From Adiantum capillus-veneris (lineage: Eukaryota > Streptophyta > Polypodiopsida > Polypodiales > Pteridaceae), in contig CM043960.1 in the NCBI GenBank assembly GCA_014529385.2, positions 37,588,781 through 37,648,780 on the forward strand: a stretch of 60,000 nucleotides of DNA, in the 5' to 3' direction. Under the pieces are notes generated by a model that searched no databases, had not been told where the DNA came from, and was given only the letters and a program-made list of their open reading frames with translations. This document shows, piece after piece, positions 47,691 to 58,215 of the stretch (position 1 is the stretch's first letter; every line of letters starts with the position of its first letter). A program made the translations under genes and the position numbers.

Positions 47691-47959
47691 TTGTTTCTTG
47701 TGGGGCTCCCCTAATTCCAAGCCTTGCTATCATTGTAGTGACAATGGGAACCTCAAACATAAATGCCATACTTGGGGACAGAGTCGACTTGACTAGTACA
47801 TGGAGGCTATGAGAGGTTATCAATCCTTGAAAACACACACTCAATTTCCATCTTACTCCAATCTACACTCCAGTGCATGTCAAGTAGCAATAGCACTTCA
47901 TATTTGCGGCTTAAGATGGGTTAAAGTACTGCGGATGAATTTGAAGGGTAGTGACTGGC

Positions 47960-48584
47960 AAAACTTCAGGGATTGGTTGCATTGTAGCTTTTTGCTTCAA
48001 AATTTGAATGCCCACCTCCTCTTGAGCTTCCTCAATCACTTGCTTCGTTTAAGCTTGCATTCCTTAGATAATTTTCCATTATTTCTCCATCCAAGGTGGC
48101 CAATTTCAGTACCCCTTGGTGAAACACTTCCAATTACAAAAGGACCATGTCCCTTTTCCTTGAATTTAGGGGTGTGTTGCTTGAGCGAGTAAACCAATAC
48201 CAAATATCCTTTCTTAAAGACTTCCATCAACAAATGTGAATCAAATAAATGTTTTTTATTTTAGTGTATGTATGTGTGCACTAGAATCTAGTCTTTGCTC
48301 CAGATCCTCGAGTGTGCTTGTTCAAGATAGGAAGGTATTCATCCTCGTTGGCACATAGTCTTAGCTGCTCATCTTTTCCTCATCTATAAAGTTTTTGACT
48401 GATCATTGTATAGTTGGTAGCTTTGATTTTGATCACTCTTTGTCACCATTTACTCATATCTTCTGGGAACTTTTGATTTGTCGGATATTCTACGAGATAT
48501 CTACTCCATCTCGGTGTAATGGATATCTAGATTAATGTGGCATGTGGAACGACTTCAGTTTCTTTGCATTGGAAACAATTGGTT
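47960..48584 (-). pseudogene. G5: Ty3 integrase fragment with the core deleted
   Basis: Minus-strand translation of 48290-48450 gives GKDEQLRLCANEDEYLPIL, like the pre-zinc region of the G2 integrase (GKDDVLRRCAREGEYLYIL). 48036-48233 gives KFKEKGHGPFVIGSVSPRGT, the GPY/F module, then ATLDGEIMENYL in a shifted frame. The zinc head and catalytic core that should lie between are missing. C3 is inserted at its right edge. Confidence 0.65.
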
Positions 48585-48804
48585 TGTTACATGTGGTAGT
48601 GATGTGTGTGAACACACTAGGACCACTGGGGCATTTTTTCCCTCTTTAGGAGGTTTTTCCCCCCGTACATTGTATATACACCCATCACTCTAGGGCTATC
48701 TATCTTTCCATTGCACACCAAGCAACACACTCTCCATTGTGTGCCTTGAGCTTCCTTCGTCTTCTCCAAGCTGTGTGTGTTTCTCTGCAACCCTAATTCC
48801 AACA
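48585..48804 (+). repeat. C3 5' LTR and primer site
   Basis: 220 bp, starting TGTTACATGTGG (about seven bases missing near the start compared with C1), ending CCAACA and followed by TGGTATCAGAG at 48807. Confidence 0.9.
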
Positions 48805-49165
48805 ATTGGTATCAGAGTAGGTCACGTCCTCCCGAGCTTAGTCGCCAGCTGCTCCAGCACACACATGCTCACTTTCTCGATTTTAATGAGCTTTGGAAAG
48901 CGTTCGTAGGTCGACAAATATTTTGGGGTAGCTCGTAGAGCTGGGTCTGCTCAGAATTTTGATTTGGGCTCATTTCGGCCTCCGTTTCCACTACAGGCAG
49001 TACTGCACAGGCTATTTCGTCATTTTGTGCAAAATTTCTGTCAGTGTCGTTTTCTGCATAACAGGTGCCTTATAGTCTTCTATGGTTTGTGCTATATAGC
49101 ACAGGTTGTTCCCGCTCGGTTTCTCCTATTTTCGGGCAGTTTTCACATCAAGTGCAGCATTTACC

Positions 49166-49710
49166 ATGGCTGACAACAACAACACAGATGTGTTCAAGAT
49201 GTTTGCTGCTGAGGACAGGTTGGATGGGGACAACTACCCTATGTGGGCTTATATGATGCAACATGTTCTTGTGTCAAAGGGTGTCGGAACATTGTGCAGG
49301 GCATTGATGTACGTCCTGGTTCTGAGGATGTAGGCGATGTTGAGGATGTTGCAAGTCTTGCTGCAAGGATTGCAACTGTTAGAGTTGTTTTGCCTACGGC
49401 AGAACAAGCTCGTTGGGATGTTAAGGATGCACAGGATCATGCATTGATTGCGTTGTCTGTGAAGCGCACCATTGTTCCTCACATCCGTTCAGCAAAATCT
49501 GCAAAACAGGCTTGGGATATTCTAGCAGGTCTTTATGCAAGCCACAATGAGGCTAAAATTGCTTTGTTGCGTAAAGAGCTGAAGTTGAAGATTATGCATG
49601 AGGAAGATGATATGGACACTTTCCTTGCTAGTGTCAAGGATATCAATGAGCAACTTATTTCTGCAGGTGAAGTTATTTCAGACAGTTCCCTTGTGCAGAC
49701 TGTTCTTGAT
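49166..49710 (+). pseudogene. C3 gag, 5' portion
   Basis: Begins at the family ATGGCTGACAAC (49166). A one-base loss at about 49285-49290 shifts the frame; 49243-49710 continues the gag with AWDILAGLYASHNEAKI and SLVQTVLD, where the hAT element enters. The gag resumes at 58322. Confidence 0.88.
49704..49710. repeat. Target-site duplication of the hAT element (left)
   Basis: TCTTGAT, repeated at 58322-58328. The uninterrupted site can be read in C2, where gag runs straight through. hAT duplications are usually 8 bp; one position may have diverged. Confidence 0.85.
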
Positions 49711-49799
49711 CAGGGATTTTAATTATGCGATGACGGATTTTGTTAAATGTTAATTATTGTTGTTATTATCACTATTTTTTTCATGTTAATAACATATCT

Positions 49800-49964
49800 A
49801 ATGTCATGACCTACGAAAACCGGTAGAAAACGTAGAACCGGCGGGAAAACCAACAATCCCGGCAGACCCGACGGGTTTAACATGAAACCCGGCGGGCCCG
49901 GCGGGACAAGCAAGAATCCGGCCGGGCCCGTCATACCCCCTCCATATTTGGCGGCTCTATATAA
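49800..49964 (+). promoter_or_regulatory. Left-end promoter region of the hAT element
   Basis: A GC-rich block (49820-49935) with repeated CCCGGCGGG units, including CCCGGCGGGCCCGGCG at 49888-49903, is followed by TATATAA at 49958-49964. It points toward the transposase, about 1 kb upstream of its ATG. Promoter function is inferred. Confidence 0.55.
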
Positions 49965-50092
49965 CCCTGTAGTAGACATCACATCACATCACCTTTTCCT
50001 CTAAATTTGGTCATCCTTTAAAATTTAGAAGAAAAACTAAAGGTAAAAAAATGAATAGTCTTTTAAAAAAATTAAAACTTAATGTAACTCTG

Positions 50093-50845
50093 ATCATGGA
50101 TCATCAGTTCTTTTTTGGACTGAACTGATTCTTGAAAGGAGGTAGAAAGGTGAATCTTTGGGTCGGTATCTCTACATTTGGGATGGACTGATCTCATGTT
50201 TGGTTCACCGTTATATTTGCTAAATTGATTGCTATGTCGATTAGAACTTCTATCATGGGTCATTAGTTCTTTTTTGGACTGAACTGATTCTTGAAAAGAG
50301 ATAGAAAGGTGAATCTTTGGGTCGATATCTCTACTTTTGGGATGGACCGATCACATGTTTGATTCACCGTTGTATTTGCTTGCTATTCCGATTAGAGCTC
50401 CAATCATGGGTCATTAGTTCTTTTTTGGACTGGACTGATTCATGAAAGGAGGTAGTAGAAAGGTGAATCTTTGGGTCGATATCTCTACTTTTGGGATGGA
50501 CTGATCACATGTTTGATTCACCGCTGTATTTGCTTGCTATTCCGATTAGAGCTCCAATCATGGGTCATTAGTTCTTTTTTGGACTGGACTGATTCATGAA
50601 AGGAGGTAGGAAGGTGAATCTTTGGGTCGATATCTCTACTTTTGGGATGGACTGATCACATGTTTGATTCACCGCTGTATTTGCTTGCTATTTCGATTAG
50701 AGCTCCAATCATGGGTCATTAGTTCTTTTTTGGACTGGACTGATTCATGAAAGGGGTAGGGAGGTGAATCTTTGGGTCGATATCTCTACTTTTGGGATGG
50801 ACTGATCATATATTTGATTCACCGTTGTATTTGCTTGCTCATGTT
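50093..50845 (+). repeat. Tandem repeat, about 150-bp unit, five copies
   Basis: Units start with ATCATGG at 50093, 50252, 50403, 50557 and 50708. Each holds the TTAGTTCTTTTTTGGACTG, GGTGAATCTTTGGGTCG and GGGATGGACTGATC blocks. They lie in the transposase leader. Units two to five are nearly identical, the first more diverged. Confidence 0.9.
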
Positions 50846-50994
50846 TGATTAGATTGAAGTTTATTCCCTTCAGGATTCACTACTACCCTTGTGTGTGATA
50901 TTGATTATAACACTAATGTTTGGTTTGAATAATACTTAAAAGAAGAGATAGCATACTGAGCTATGTTTATTGGTATTGCAGGCATCTAGTAAGT

Positions 50995-53289
50995 ATGTCT
51001 TCCACCGGGAATGTGAGCGGTGATGTTGGTGTCTCAAGCCTGGCTTCCTTGAGGAGACCTCCTACCTCGATGCCAGGTCCTGCTTCGCAGGGCACCACTT
51101 CGCAGGGCAAGCGAAAGGCAGGTGGAAAAAGTCCAGGACCCGAGTGGAATTTTGCCACAAATTTAAATAAGTATCAAGATTGGAAATGTAACTTTTGTGG
51201 CGAAGAAAAATCTGGAAGAGCACCAAGAATAAGGGATCATTTGCTAGGTGGAAATACCAGAATCCAAGAAGGAAAGTGTAAGGGCTTAGGTGCAGAAGAA
51301 GCAGCTATGCCCTTAAAAGCTTTAATTGGTAAGCTAATTTCCACGAGAAAAAGATCAAAACTCTCTACTTTCGACCATCACAGCCCGATATCGATAAGAT
51401 CAAACCAGTACGAGGGATCATTGGGTGTAACACCCACCAATGGAAGCACTCAAAGCAGGGAACCAACTTCTCATATCGATGGAACTACACCTCCAAACCA
51501 TGGATCTCCTGACTTTCAAGTAGGATCGTCAAAAAGTAGACAGGTTAGCTTACAGACGAGCTTCAAAATGCTTGCCTTAGAAGAAGCACAACTTGCAGTA
51601 GCTAAAGCCGTCTATTTCACTGGGGGATCATTGGCCATTGTCACCCGTGATGCATGGAAGTCAGCTTGGAAACGCATTGGGGAGTATGGTGCTGGATTTA
51701 CCCCTCCAACATATCACCATATGAGAAACCAACTGTTGGATAAATGTTACACAAGCACACAACAGGATATTCAAAGGGTAATATTAAAAGCAACAGAACA
51801 ATCTAGATACACCATAGTTAGTGATGGTTGGTCCAACGTTCAAAGGCGGCCATTGATCAACATCATGCTTGTATGTCCTCGTGGTGAATGTTTTATCAAA
51901 GCTGTGGATAGCTCTGGTCAAATAAAGTCTGGCAGTTTTATAGCTGACATAATTGGCGACGCAGTTGAGGAACTTGGAAAAGAAAATGTTGTCCAAGTAA
52001 TCATGGACAATGCCAAAAATTGCAGGGCTGTAGGTAGGATACTTGAAAGTCGCTTCTCTCACCTATATAGTGCTGGTTGCAGTACACACAGCTTGAACTT
52101 GGTATTGCAAGATTGGTACAAGAGGGAGGACACAGAGTGGTTCAAATGGATAGTAGACAATGCTCGCTTAATAGTCAAGTTTGTTTTGAAGCGTTAGAGG
52201 GTTCTTGACATGTACCGTCAGAGGATGTCTACTATGTTAAAACTGCAGTGCGAAACTAGATTTTGCACCAACTACTATACGGTAGAATCACTAATAAAAA
52301 ATAAGAATGCTGTGATGGAGACATTTGTTTGTGCCACTTTTTCAGAATGGGAGGCCGGTCAAAGGGAGAAGATAAAAAGAAAAATAGGGGTGATCAGAGA
52401 TCTACTAGCTGATCGCCACTTCTGGGATGATGTGGTGGATGTGCACAATGTCATGATGCCAATTATGCTCGCATTACGCCAACTGGATTCTGCCTTGCCT
52501 AACATAGGTAAGGTGTGGATGGCTTGGTGGACTGTTCAAGAAAGCCTTGCAAATCCAGAGGAGCCCCAGGAGCCAATTGTGAAGCCTTGGAAGACACCAT
52601 TCACTCAAAAGAGGAGAGAAATTTTGAGAAAGTATGTGCATGGTCGATGGGTTGGAGCACATAGTCCACTACACAGCGTAGCTTTCTTATTGGATCCAGA
52701 GTATTGGGCAATGGAAATAGACAAACTTGATGAGGAGGTGCTGGAAGACTTTTATGATGTGATAGGCAGGTTTTATGATGATCTTGATGAGCATGCATCA
52801 GCTGTTACTGATCTTACGAAGTTTAAACTCAAAGAGGGTAATTTTGGTACAGAATTTGTGCAGAAACTTGCCACGGAGCAACCAACGTGGAAGTGGTGGA
52901 TGATGAATGGTGGTAGTGAACCCACCCTTAAACGCCTAGCTATTAGAATCCTAGCCCAATGTGCATCCAATTCAAGTTCTGAGAGAAACTGGAGAACATA
53001 TAAATATGTACATTCCACCATCAGAAACCGCCTTCTAAATTCAAGAGCTGAAAAATTGGTGTATATGTACTGCAACCATCGGCTATTGGCAAGAGTGCAA
53101 GCTGAGAACTACAAAGAGGAGATGCCACGTTGGACCTATGATGTAACCAATGATGAGGTGGACGAAGACAATGAGCTGCAAGGGGAATCTCATGAATTAG
53201 AAACTACATGTACTTTAGAAGAGATTGAAGAGAATTTGGAAATTGAACCAACTTTGACCCGTCGCAGCAAGCGACGGTGGTTTAATTAA
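50995..53289 (+). pseudogene. hAT transposase, interrupted by one stop
   Basis: One reading frame of 764 codons broken only by TAG at 52195-52197 (400 + 359 residues plus four codons between). Residues 60-95 form a BED-type zinc finger (WKCNFCGE, then RIRDHL). DUF659 spans about 235-385, with the first catalytic Asp in SDGWS (277) and the second in MDNAKN (338), then CSTHSLNL. The second piece begins with the ETRF motif and ends with the hAT dimerisation domain (KWWMMNGG, then CASNSSSERNWRTYKYVHS), followed by an acidic tail. It would bind the element ends and excise it. The start ATG lies just after CATCTAGTAAGT. A spliced-out stop is possible, but I see no good intron borders. Confidence 0.92.
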
Positions 53290-53560
53290 TAGATTATCGA
53301 ATCCATTGAGTGACTTCTGTTTAAGTTTAGAAACTGTTTATCTTATAAGCTTTTTTTAATATTTAGTTTAAGGTTTAGACATTTGCTTAATAATAAACGA
53401 AGCCCTTAAAAACCTTTACAAGGCCACAAATCACTATTAAAGCTTCATAATATACAAAGCCCTAACAAATCTTTGCATTATCACATATCATAATTGAAGA
53501 TGAAGTGAAGACAGTTCACAATTCACTAATAAATTCTCGCAAGACAACGAGTAAATGTTT
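53290..53560. other. 3' region between convergent hAT genes
   Basis: AT-rich, with several AATAAA-like sequences; presumably shared 3' untranslated sequence for both directions. Confidence 0.4.
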
Positions 53561-54528
53561 TCAAATGTTACAAAAACTATCCAAGTGATAGAGTGAAATA
53601 TTTGTGAGAATATCTTCATTCTCCTGTTCACGCTGACCTTTAAGCTTATTATAGTCTTCATACATTTTGAACATTGCATATAGCTTTTTGGATATCTCAT
53701 ACTCACATATAGCACAATGAAATTTATTCATCATGCTTTGCATCAAGCATGATATATGTTACATATGTCCGCATGGCAAGCTGAAGTGACCACACCACTC
53801 ATGAAAGAATAATCTACATATGGGGCAAGGACCACCGTGCTCACCAGAAGCTGGAGGGGCCTCAATAGATGTTGGGTGCTCAATCAATGTGGCAGCATTT
53901 TGTTTTTCTATAGTCGCCTCTAACTCTTTTACGTGGCGAGATAGCACCTTCACCTCCCTTTGCAAGTCTCTATTTAGGGTTGCTTCTGCATGAGAGCCTT
54001 GTGTAGCTTGTGATGCTTGCCTGAGTTGAGTTTGAAGCTCCTCCTTAACTTGGTGCACTTCCATTGATGCACCTTCTAGTGCCAATGACATCTCTTGCCG
54101 TGTGACGGTGATTGCACTACTGCGAATGTCCTCAACCGTCATATGAGGTGTCCTTGAGCTGAAGTCCACTGCTTCACCCAAGACATAATGCATGTATAAC
54201 ATCTTGGAAAACCACAATGGACAATCCATATGATGCATAGGATGACCCATAACATCGAGATATATGTTCTCTCCATTGTCTCGTATGTCTGCATTAATGC
54301 ATTGTGATAGCTTGAGTCGGCCTTTCTTGATGTTGTCATCTGCAACGCCTGGCCATATGGATTTGACCATTTCTCGGTCAATCCTAGTGTTCACCTCTTT
54401 CCATTGTGTACCCACTGGGTTGGCCCACTGGGAGCAATGAGCTGCAATTCGAGCGGTGTCGTTCACTCCACCGCCTTGACACATGGATCTGAGACGCTCA
54501 AAAGCGCGCTTAGCGCTTTGTCCAGATC
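53561..54528 (-). pseudogene. RING-like zinc-finger/coiled-coil protein carried by the hAT element
   Basis: The main ORF (53759-54484) has 241 residues, and the frame opens further upstream to a splice-acceptor-like TTTAATCAG at about 54529 without an ATG, so an upstream exon is likely. Residues 115-195 look coiled-coil (EVHQVKEELQTQLRQ, REVKVLSRHVKELEATIEKQ). The C-terminus carries CPIC (220-223), CGH, and CGH (238-240), then TAA at 53759-53761. After the stop the same frame continues with an HISC and a CAICEYEIS motif (53561-53758). Together these supply the metal ligands of a RING-type finger, so one nonsense mutation splits the domain. E3-ligase function is inference. N-terminal half unrecognised. 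Confidence 0.65.
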
Positions 54529-54982
54529 CTGATTAAACACTATACTTCAGTTACGGCATACAAACTTAATGATAATCAATTGCTATAAGAGTAACCACCA
54601 TTTTAAGACAATCAATTGCTATAATTTTAACCACCATTTTACGACAATCAATTGATATCAGAATAACCACCATCTTATGACAATCAATTGATATAAGAGT
54701 AACCACCATTTTTTAAATCAATGAATGACAATCAGTGATTCCACGTGGCTTATTGCTTGAAACTTAAGAAAAAAAACAAAACTCATAGAAAATTTGTTGT
54801 CTATTGAGATATAACAAAGTGTTTTTATTACTCATACATCATCCATGGCGCATAAAACCCAATTTTTAAAAGTGCTTTTATAAGTCAAAAGTCTCAAAAA
54901 ACCCTGCTTCATAAAGTACATCATATATCCATCAAAAAAAGGCTACACTCATTTCAGAGGGAGGGCGTAAGTAGCGTTCTGG
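54529..54982 (-). other. Spacer or intron with 36-bp repeats
   Basis: Lies between the kinase stop and the acceptor-like site of the RING-like ORF. Four copies of a ~36-bp unit (AATCAATTGCTATAAGAGTA, with ACCACCATTTTA) start at 54574, 54610, 54647 and 54682. No coding sequence. Confidence 0.6.
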
Positions 54983-56413
54983 CTAGGCTTCAAATCTTTC
55001 TAATTCTTCGTCCAAAAGTGCCAAGGTCTTTCTGTCTGTGGATTTCTTCCTCACCCAACCTTCCACAAAAATCCTAGATATGGCTTGTACCTCCACTGAA
55101 ACCTTATTTTTGAACCAATCTCTGCTGTAGTAGTTAGAGAACTCTCCACAAAACTTACAAAATTGCCATATCACCCATCCTATGGCGTACACATCTGTGG
55201 CCTTGGTCCATGGGCATGGGTGATTGCCATCTAGTAACTCAGGAGCTCGCCAAGGATGAAGCTTTTGCCAGTTTTCATCGGTATTGTTGGTCTTTTGTGT
55301 CTCGAAGCCAACACGCAGAGCCAATCCCCAATCAATGATTCCAATACGGGGAGTGAGATCCTTGGTAAAGTCCAACATGATGTTCCATGGACGGAGATCA
55401 TTGTGGATCACTCCCTCGTCATGTGCGAATTGCAATGCCTTCACCAAGGCATGGATCAACAAGGAAGCATGATTGCACAGGCTCTTGATACGTGTTTTCT
55501 GGTCTTCAAAGGGCTGCTCCCATTTAAAGTCTTCAAGGATCTTTCCTTTCCCCTCTTGATGTGCTACAAGCGTCGTGAAAGAGCCATGTGGAAGGGGCAC
55601 TGTCTCCATAAGATCACCTAAAGTTCCCCCATTGAAGTAGGGGAATATCAGAAACCATGGCAACATTACAGAGTGGGCAATACTCCTCACAATCCCTCTA
55701 TGGTTGAGATCTACCCCACTTTCTGATGCAAAGCTTTTCCAGAGATGCTTGGCCTGTCCTTTGAACTCTTTGGCACAATAAGTATTCATTGCAGGAAGGA
55801 AACTGATCCCTTTGATTTGAACTTGCCACCCTGTGCCATAAGCCCTTGACCCAAGTTTCTTGATCTTCTTAATGGACTTATTTGGAATGCCCAGAGTCAT
55901 ACTACATTCATAATTGTATATACTGCTCTCCAGGTGACTGGCAGAAGTAGTAGAACCCGATGTTCCCTCAATGGAAGCCTCCTCAATAAACGGTTCTCCA
56001 ACTTGGATGCTCCCCATAACTCTGGTGATAGCCATTCGCATTTTCTTGCTTAGGCCAAACTGTGTGTCTATGTGGGATGCTCGCCTTGACCTCTCCTTTT
56101 CAGCTCTCCATCTAGTGTTCCAATACTCTAGCTTACCCTTGTCTACTTCTTGAGGGCATTCCTCTTTCAAATCAGAGGCCACCTTGGGCAAATTGCCCAC
56201 CCAACTGCTCAATAATGAGATTATTGATTCGGTTGTTTTGTCTGGATATAACAACAACATTTTGCGGGCAATCGCACTGTATAATGATTGCAATCTAGAC
56301 TCATCTGCAACAATCTGCACTATATCGTCGGGATCTAGTGCACTGACGATCGTAATCAACAATTGTCTAATTTTCTTTTTGAACTCTATCATTGAAGTAG
56401 CAGAAGGATCCAT
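54983..56413 (-). CDS. Protein-kinase-like protein carried by the hAT element
   Basis: 476 residues from the ATG at 56413 (MDPSATSMIEF), chosen because the 50 codons upstream overlap the repeat array and CATTGCAG before it looks like a splice acceptor. Numbering here is from that ATG. Residues 1-170 are helical and unrecognised. The kinase domain spans about 180-455: Gly loop LGSRAYGTGWQV, Lys 215 (CAKEF), probable helix-C Glu 231, hinge FPYFNGGTLGDLM, catalytic loop HNDLRPWN (Asp 339, Asn 344), DWG in place of DFG (Asp 361), WRAPELL, and TDVYAIGWVIWQF. All core catalytic residues are present, so activity is possible. Family unknown. It is fully open while its neighbours have stops. Confidence 0.85.
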   Translation of the reverse strand: MDPSATSMIEFKKKIRQLLITIVSALDPDDIVQIVADESRLQSLYSAIARKMLLLYPDKTTESIISLLSSWVGNLPKVASDLKEECPQEVDKGKLEYWNTRWRAEKERSRRASHIDTQFGLSKKMRMAITRVMGSIQVGEPFIEEASIEGTSGSTTSASHLESSIYNYECSMTLGIPNKSIKKIKKLGSRAYGTGWQVQIKGISFLPAMNTYCAKEFKGQAKHLWKSFASESGVDLNHRGIVRSIAHSVMLPWFLIFPYFNGGTLGDLMETVPLPHGSFTTLVAHQEGKGKILEDFKWEQPFEDQKTRIKSLCNHASLLIHALVKALQFAHDEGVIHNDLRPWNIMLDFTKDLTPRIGIIDWGLALRVGFETQKTNNTDENWQKLHPWRAPELLDGNHPCPWTKATDVYAIGWVIWQFCKFCGEFSNYYSRDWFKNKVSVEVQAISRIFVEGWVRKKSTDRKTLALLDEELERFEA

Positions 56414-56464
56414 TTTGCCTGCAATGGTATTATTGCAAACAACACATTGTGAAATATAACTATG

Positions 56465-57965
56465 TGCCACTGCATTTGGATCTTTTCTACGTGAAAGAAA
56501 AAGTGCAGTATAGACCATAGATCTCGTACGCTTTTGCAGTGACACACCTAATCGCAATTGCAACCATGTGCCAATGCCTCACCGTACGACAACTTACAAA
56601 CAGATGCTCCTGTCATTCTAGTAGCAACACACCTAGTCGCAATTGGAACCATGTGCCGAAGCATGAATGACTGGGAGCAACATAAAACATAGTCACCCTA
56701 CGCTTTTGCAATGACACACCTAGCCGCAATTGCAACCATGTGCCACTGCATTTGGATCTTTTCTACGTGAAAGAAAAAGTGCAGTATAGACCATAGATCT
56801 CGTATGCTTTTGCAGTGACACACCTAATCGCAATTGCAACCATGTGCCAATGCCTCGCCGTACGACAACTTACAAACAGATGCTCCTGTCATTCTAGCAG
56901 CAACACACCTAGTCGCAATTGCAACCATGTGCCGAAGCATGGATGACTGGGAGCAACATAAAACATAGTCACCCTACGCTTTTGCAATGACACACCTAGC
57001 CGCAATTGCAACCATGTGCCAGTGCATCCACGCACGGTGGCTTCTTTCAAATAGATGCTCCTGTCATTCTAGCAGCAACACACCTAGTCGCAATTGCAAC
57101 CATGTGCCGAAGCATGAATGACTGGGAGCAACATAAAACATAGTCACCCTACGCTTTTGCTATGACACACCTAGACACAATTGAAACCATGTGCCAGTGC
57201 ATCCACGCACGGTCACTTCTTTCAAACAAATGCTCATGTCATTCTAGCAACAACACACCTAGTCGCAATTGCAACCATGTGCCGAAGCATGAATGGCTGG
57301 GAGCAACATAAAACATAGTCATCCTACGCTTTTGCAATGACACACCTAGTCGCAATTGCAACCATGTGCCAGTGCATCCACGCACGATGTCTTCTTTCAA
57401 GATTCAAGCATATGAAGCATTATGAAATTATTTGAGCACACATTCATGCATTAGATGCTACCGTCAATCTAGCAGCAACACACCTAGTCGCAATTGCAAC
57501 CATGTGCCGAAGCATGAATGACGGGAAGTAACATAAAACATAGTCATCTTGCGTTTTTGCAATGACACACCTCGCCGCAATTGCAACCATGTGCCAATGC
57601 ATCCACGCACGGTGACTTCTTTCAAACAGATGCTCCTATCATTCTAGCAGCAACACACCTAGTCGCAATTGCAACCATGTGCTGAAGCATGAATGACTGG
57701 GAGCAACATAAAACATAATCACCCTATGCTTTTGCAATGACACACCTAGCCGCAATTGCAACCATGTGCCAGTGCATTCACGCACGATTACTTCTTTCAA
57801 ACAAATGCTCCTGTCATTCTAGCAGCAACACACCTAGTCACAATTGCAACGATGTGCTGAAGCATGAATGACTGGGAGCAATATAAAACATAATCATCGT
57901 ACGCTTTTGCAATGACACACCTAGCTGCAATTGCAACCATGTGCCAGTGCATCCACGTACGATGA
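56465..57965. repeat. Right-arm tandem array, about 175-bp unit
   Basis: The motif CACACCTAGTCGCAATTGCA, followed by ACCATGTGCC, recurs about every 87 bp, alternating between two half-unit types (GAAGCATGAATGACTGGG and AGTGCATCCACGCACG). Full-unit starts include about 56904, 57078, 57254, 57478, 57652 and 57827. A block containing the kinase ORF's 5' end is duplicated (about 56465-56585 and 56747-56865). The array lies in the leader of the kinase gene. Confidence 0.9.
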
Positions 57966-58111
57966 TTTGATAAAAGAAATTTTAAACCTTTAAGTTTTAA
58001 TGCAAAAAACTCAAAAAAACATCAATAAAATAAGGAAGGGTTAAAAAAATTACAGCTACACTGCTTTGAGAATGTGGAAATCTGCCAAAAAGACAAGCAC
58101 CGGCGTCGCCT

Positions 58112-58215
58112 TTATATAGCCTCGGCAGGCCCGGCAGGAAAATAGCTTTACCCGGCGGGCCCGGCGAGCTAACTAATTAGCCCGGCCGGCTACGAGCCGG
58201 TCTCCAGGTCTCCCT
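58112..58215 (-). promoter_or_regulatory. Right-end promoter region of the hAT element
   Basis: On the minus strand a GC-rich block with the same CCCGGCGGGCCCGGCG (58151-58166 on the plus strand) leads to TATATAA at 58118-58112, pointing at the kinase gene about 1.7 kb away. It mirrors the left end. Promoter function is inferred. Confidence 0.55.

Noticed and set aside
47650-47844. 64-residue minus-strand ORF beside G5
   Set aside because: No similarity to Ty3 proteins that I can see and no continuity with the integrase fragment.
54529-56413. Kinase and RING-like ORFs as exons of a single gene
   Set aside because: The kinase ORF ends with its own stop after a complete domain, and no donor site is evident before it. 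Not excluded, but not supported; transcript data would decide.
56465-57965. Possible centromeric satellite (~175-bp period)
   Set aside because: The size is in the range of plant centromere repeats, but the array is short, has two alternating half-units and lies inside the hAT element.
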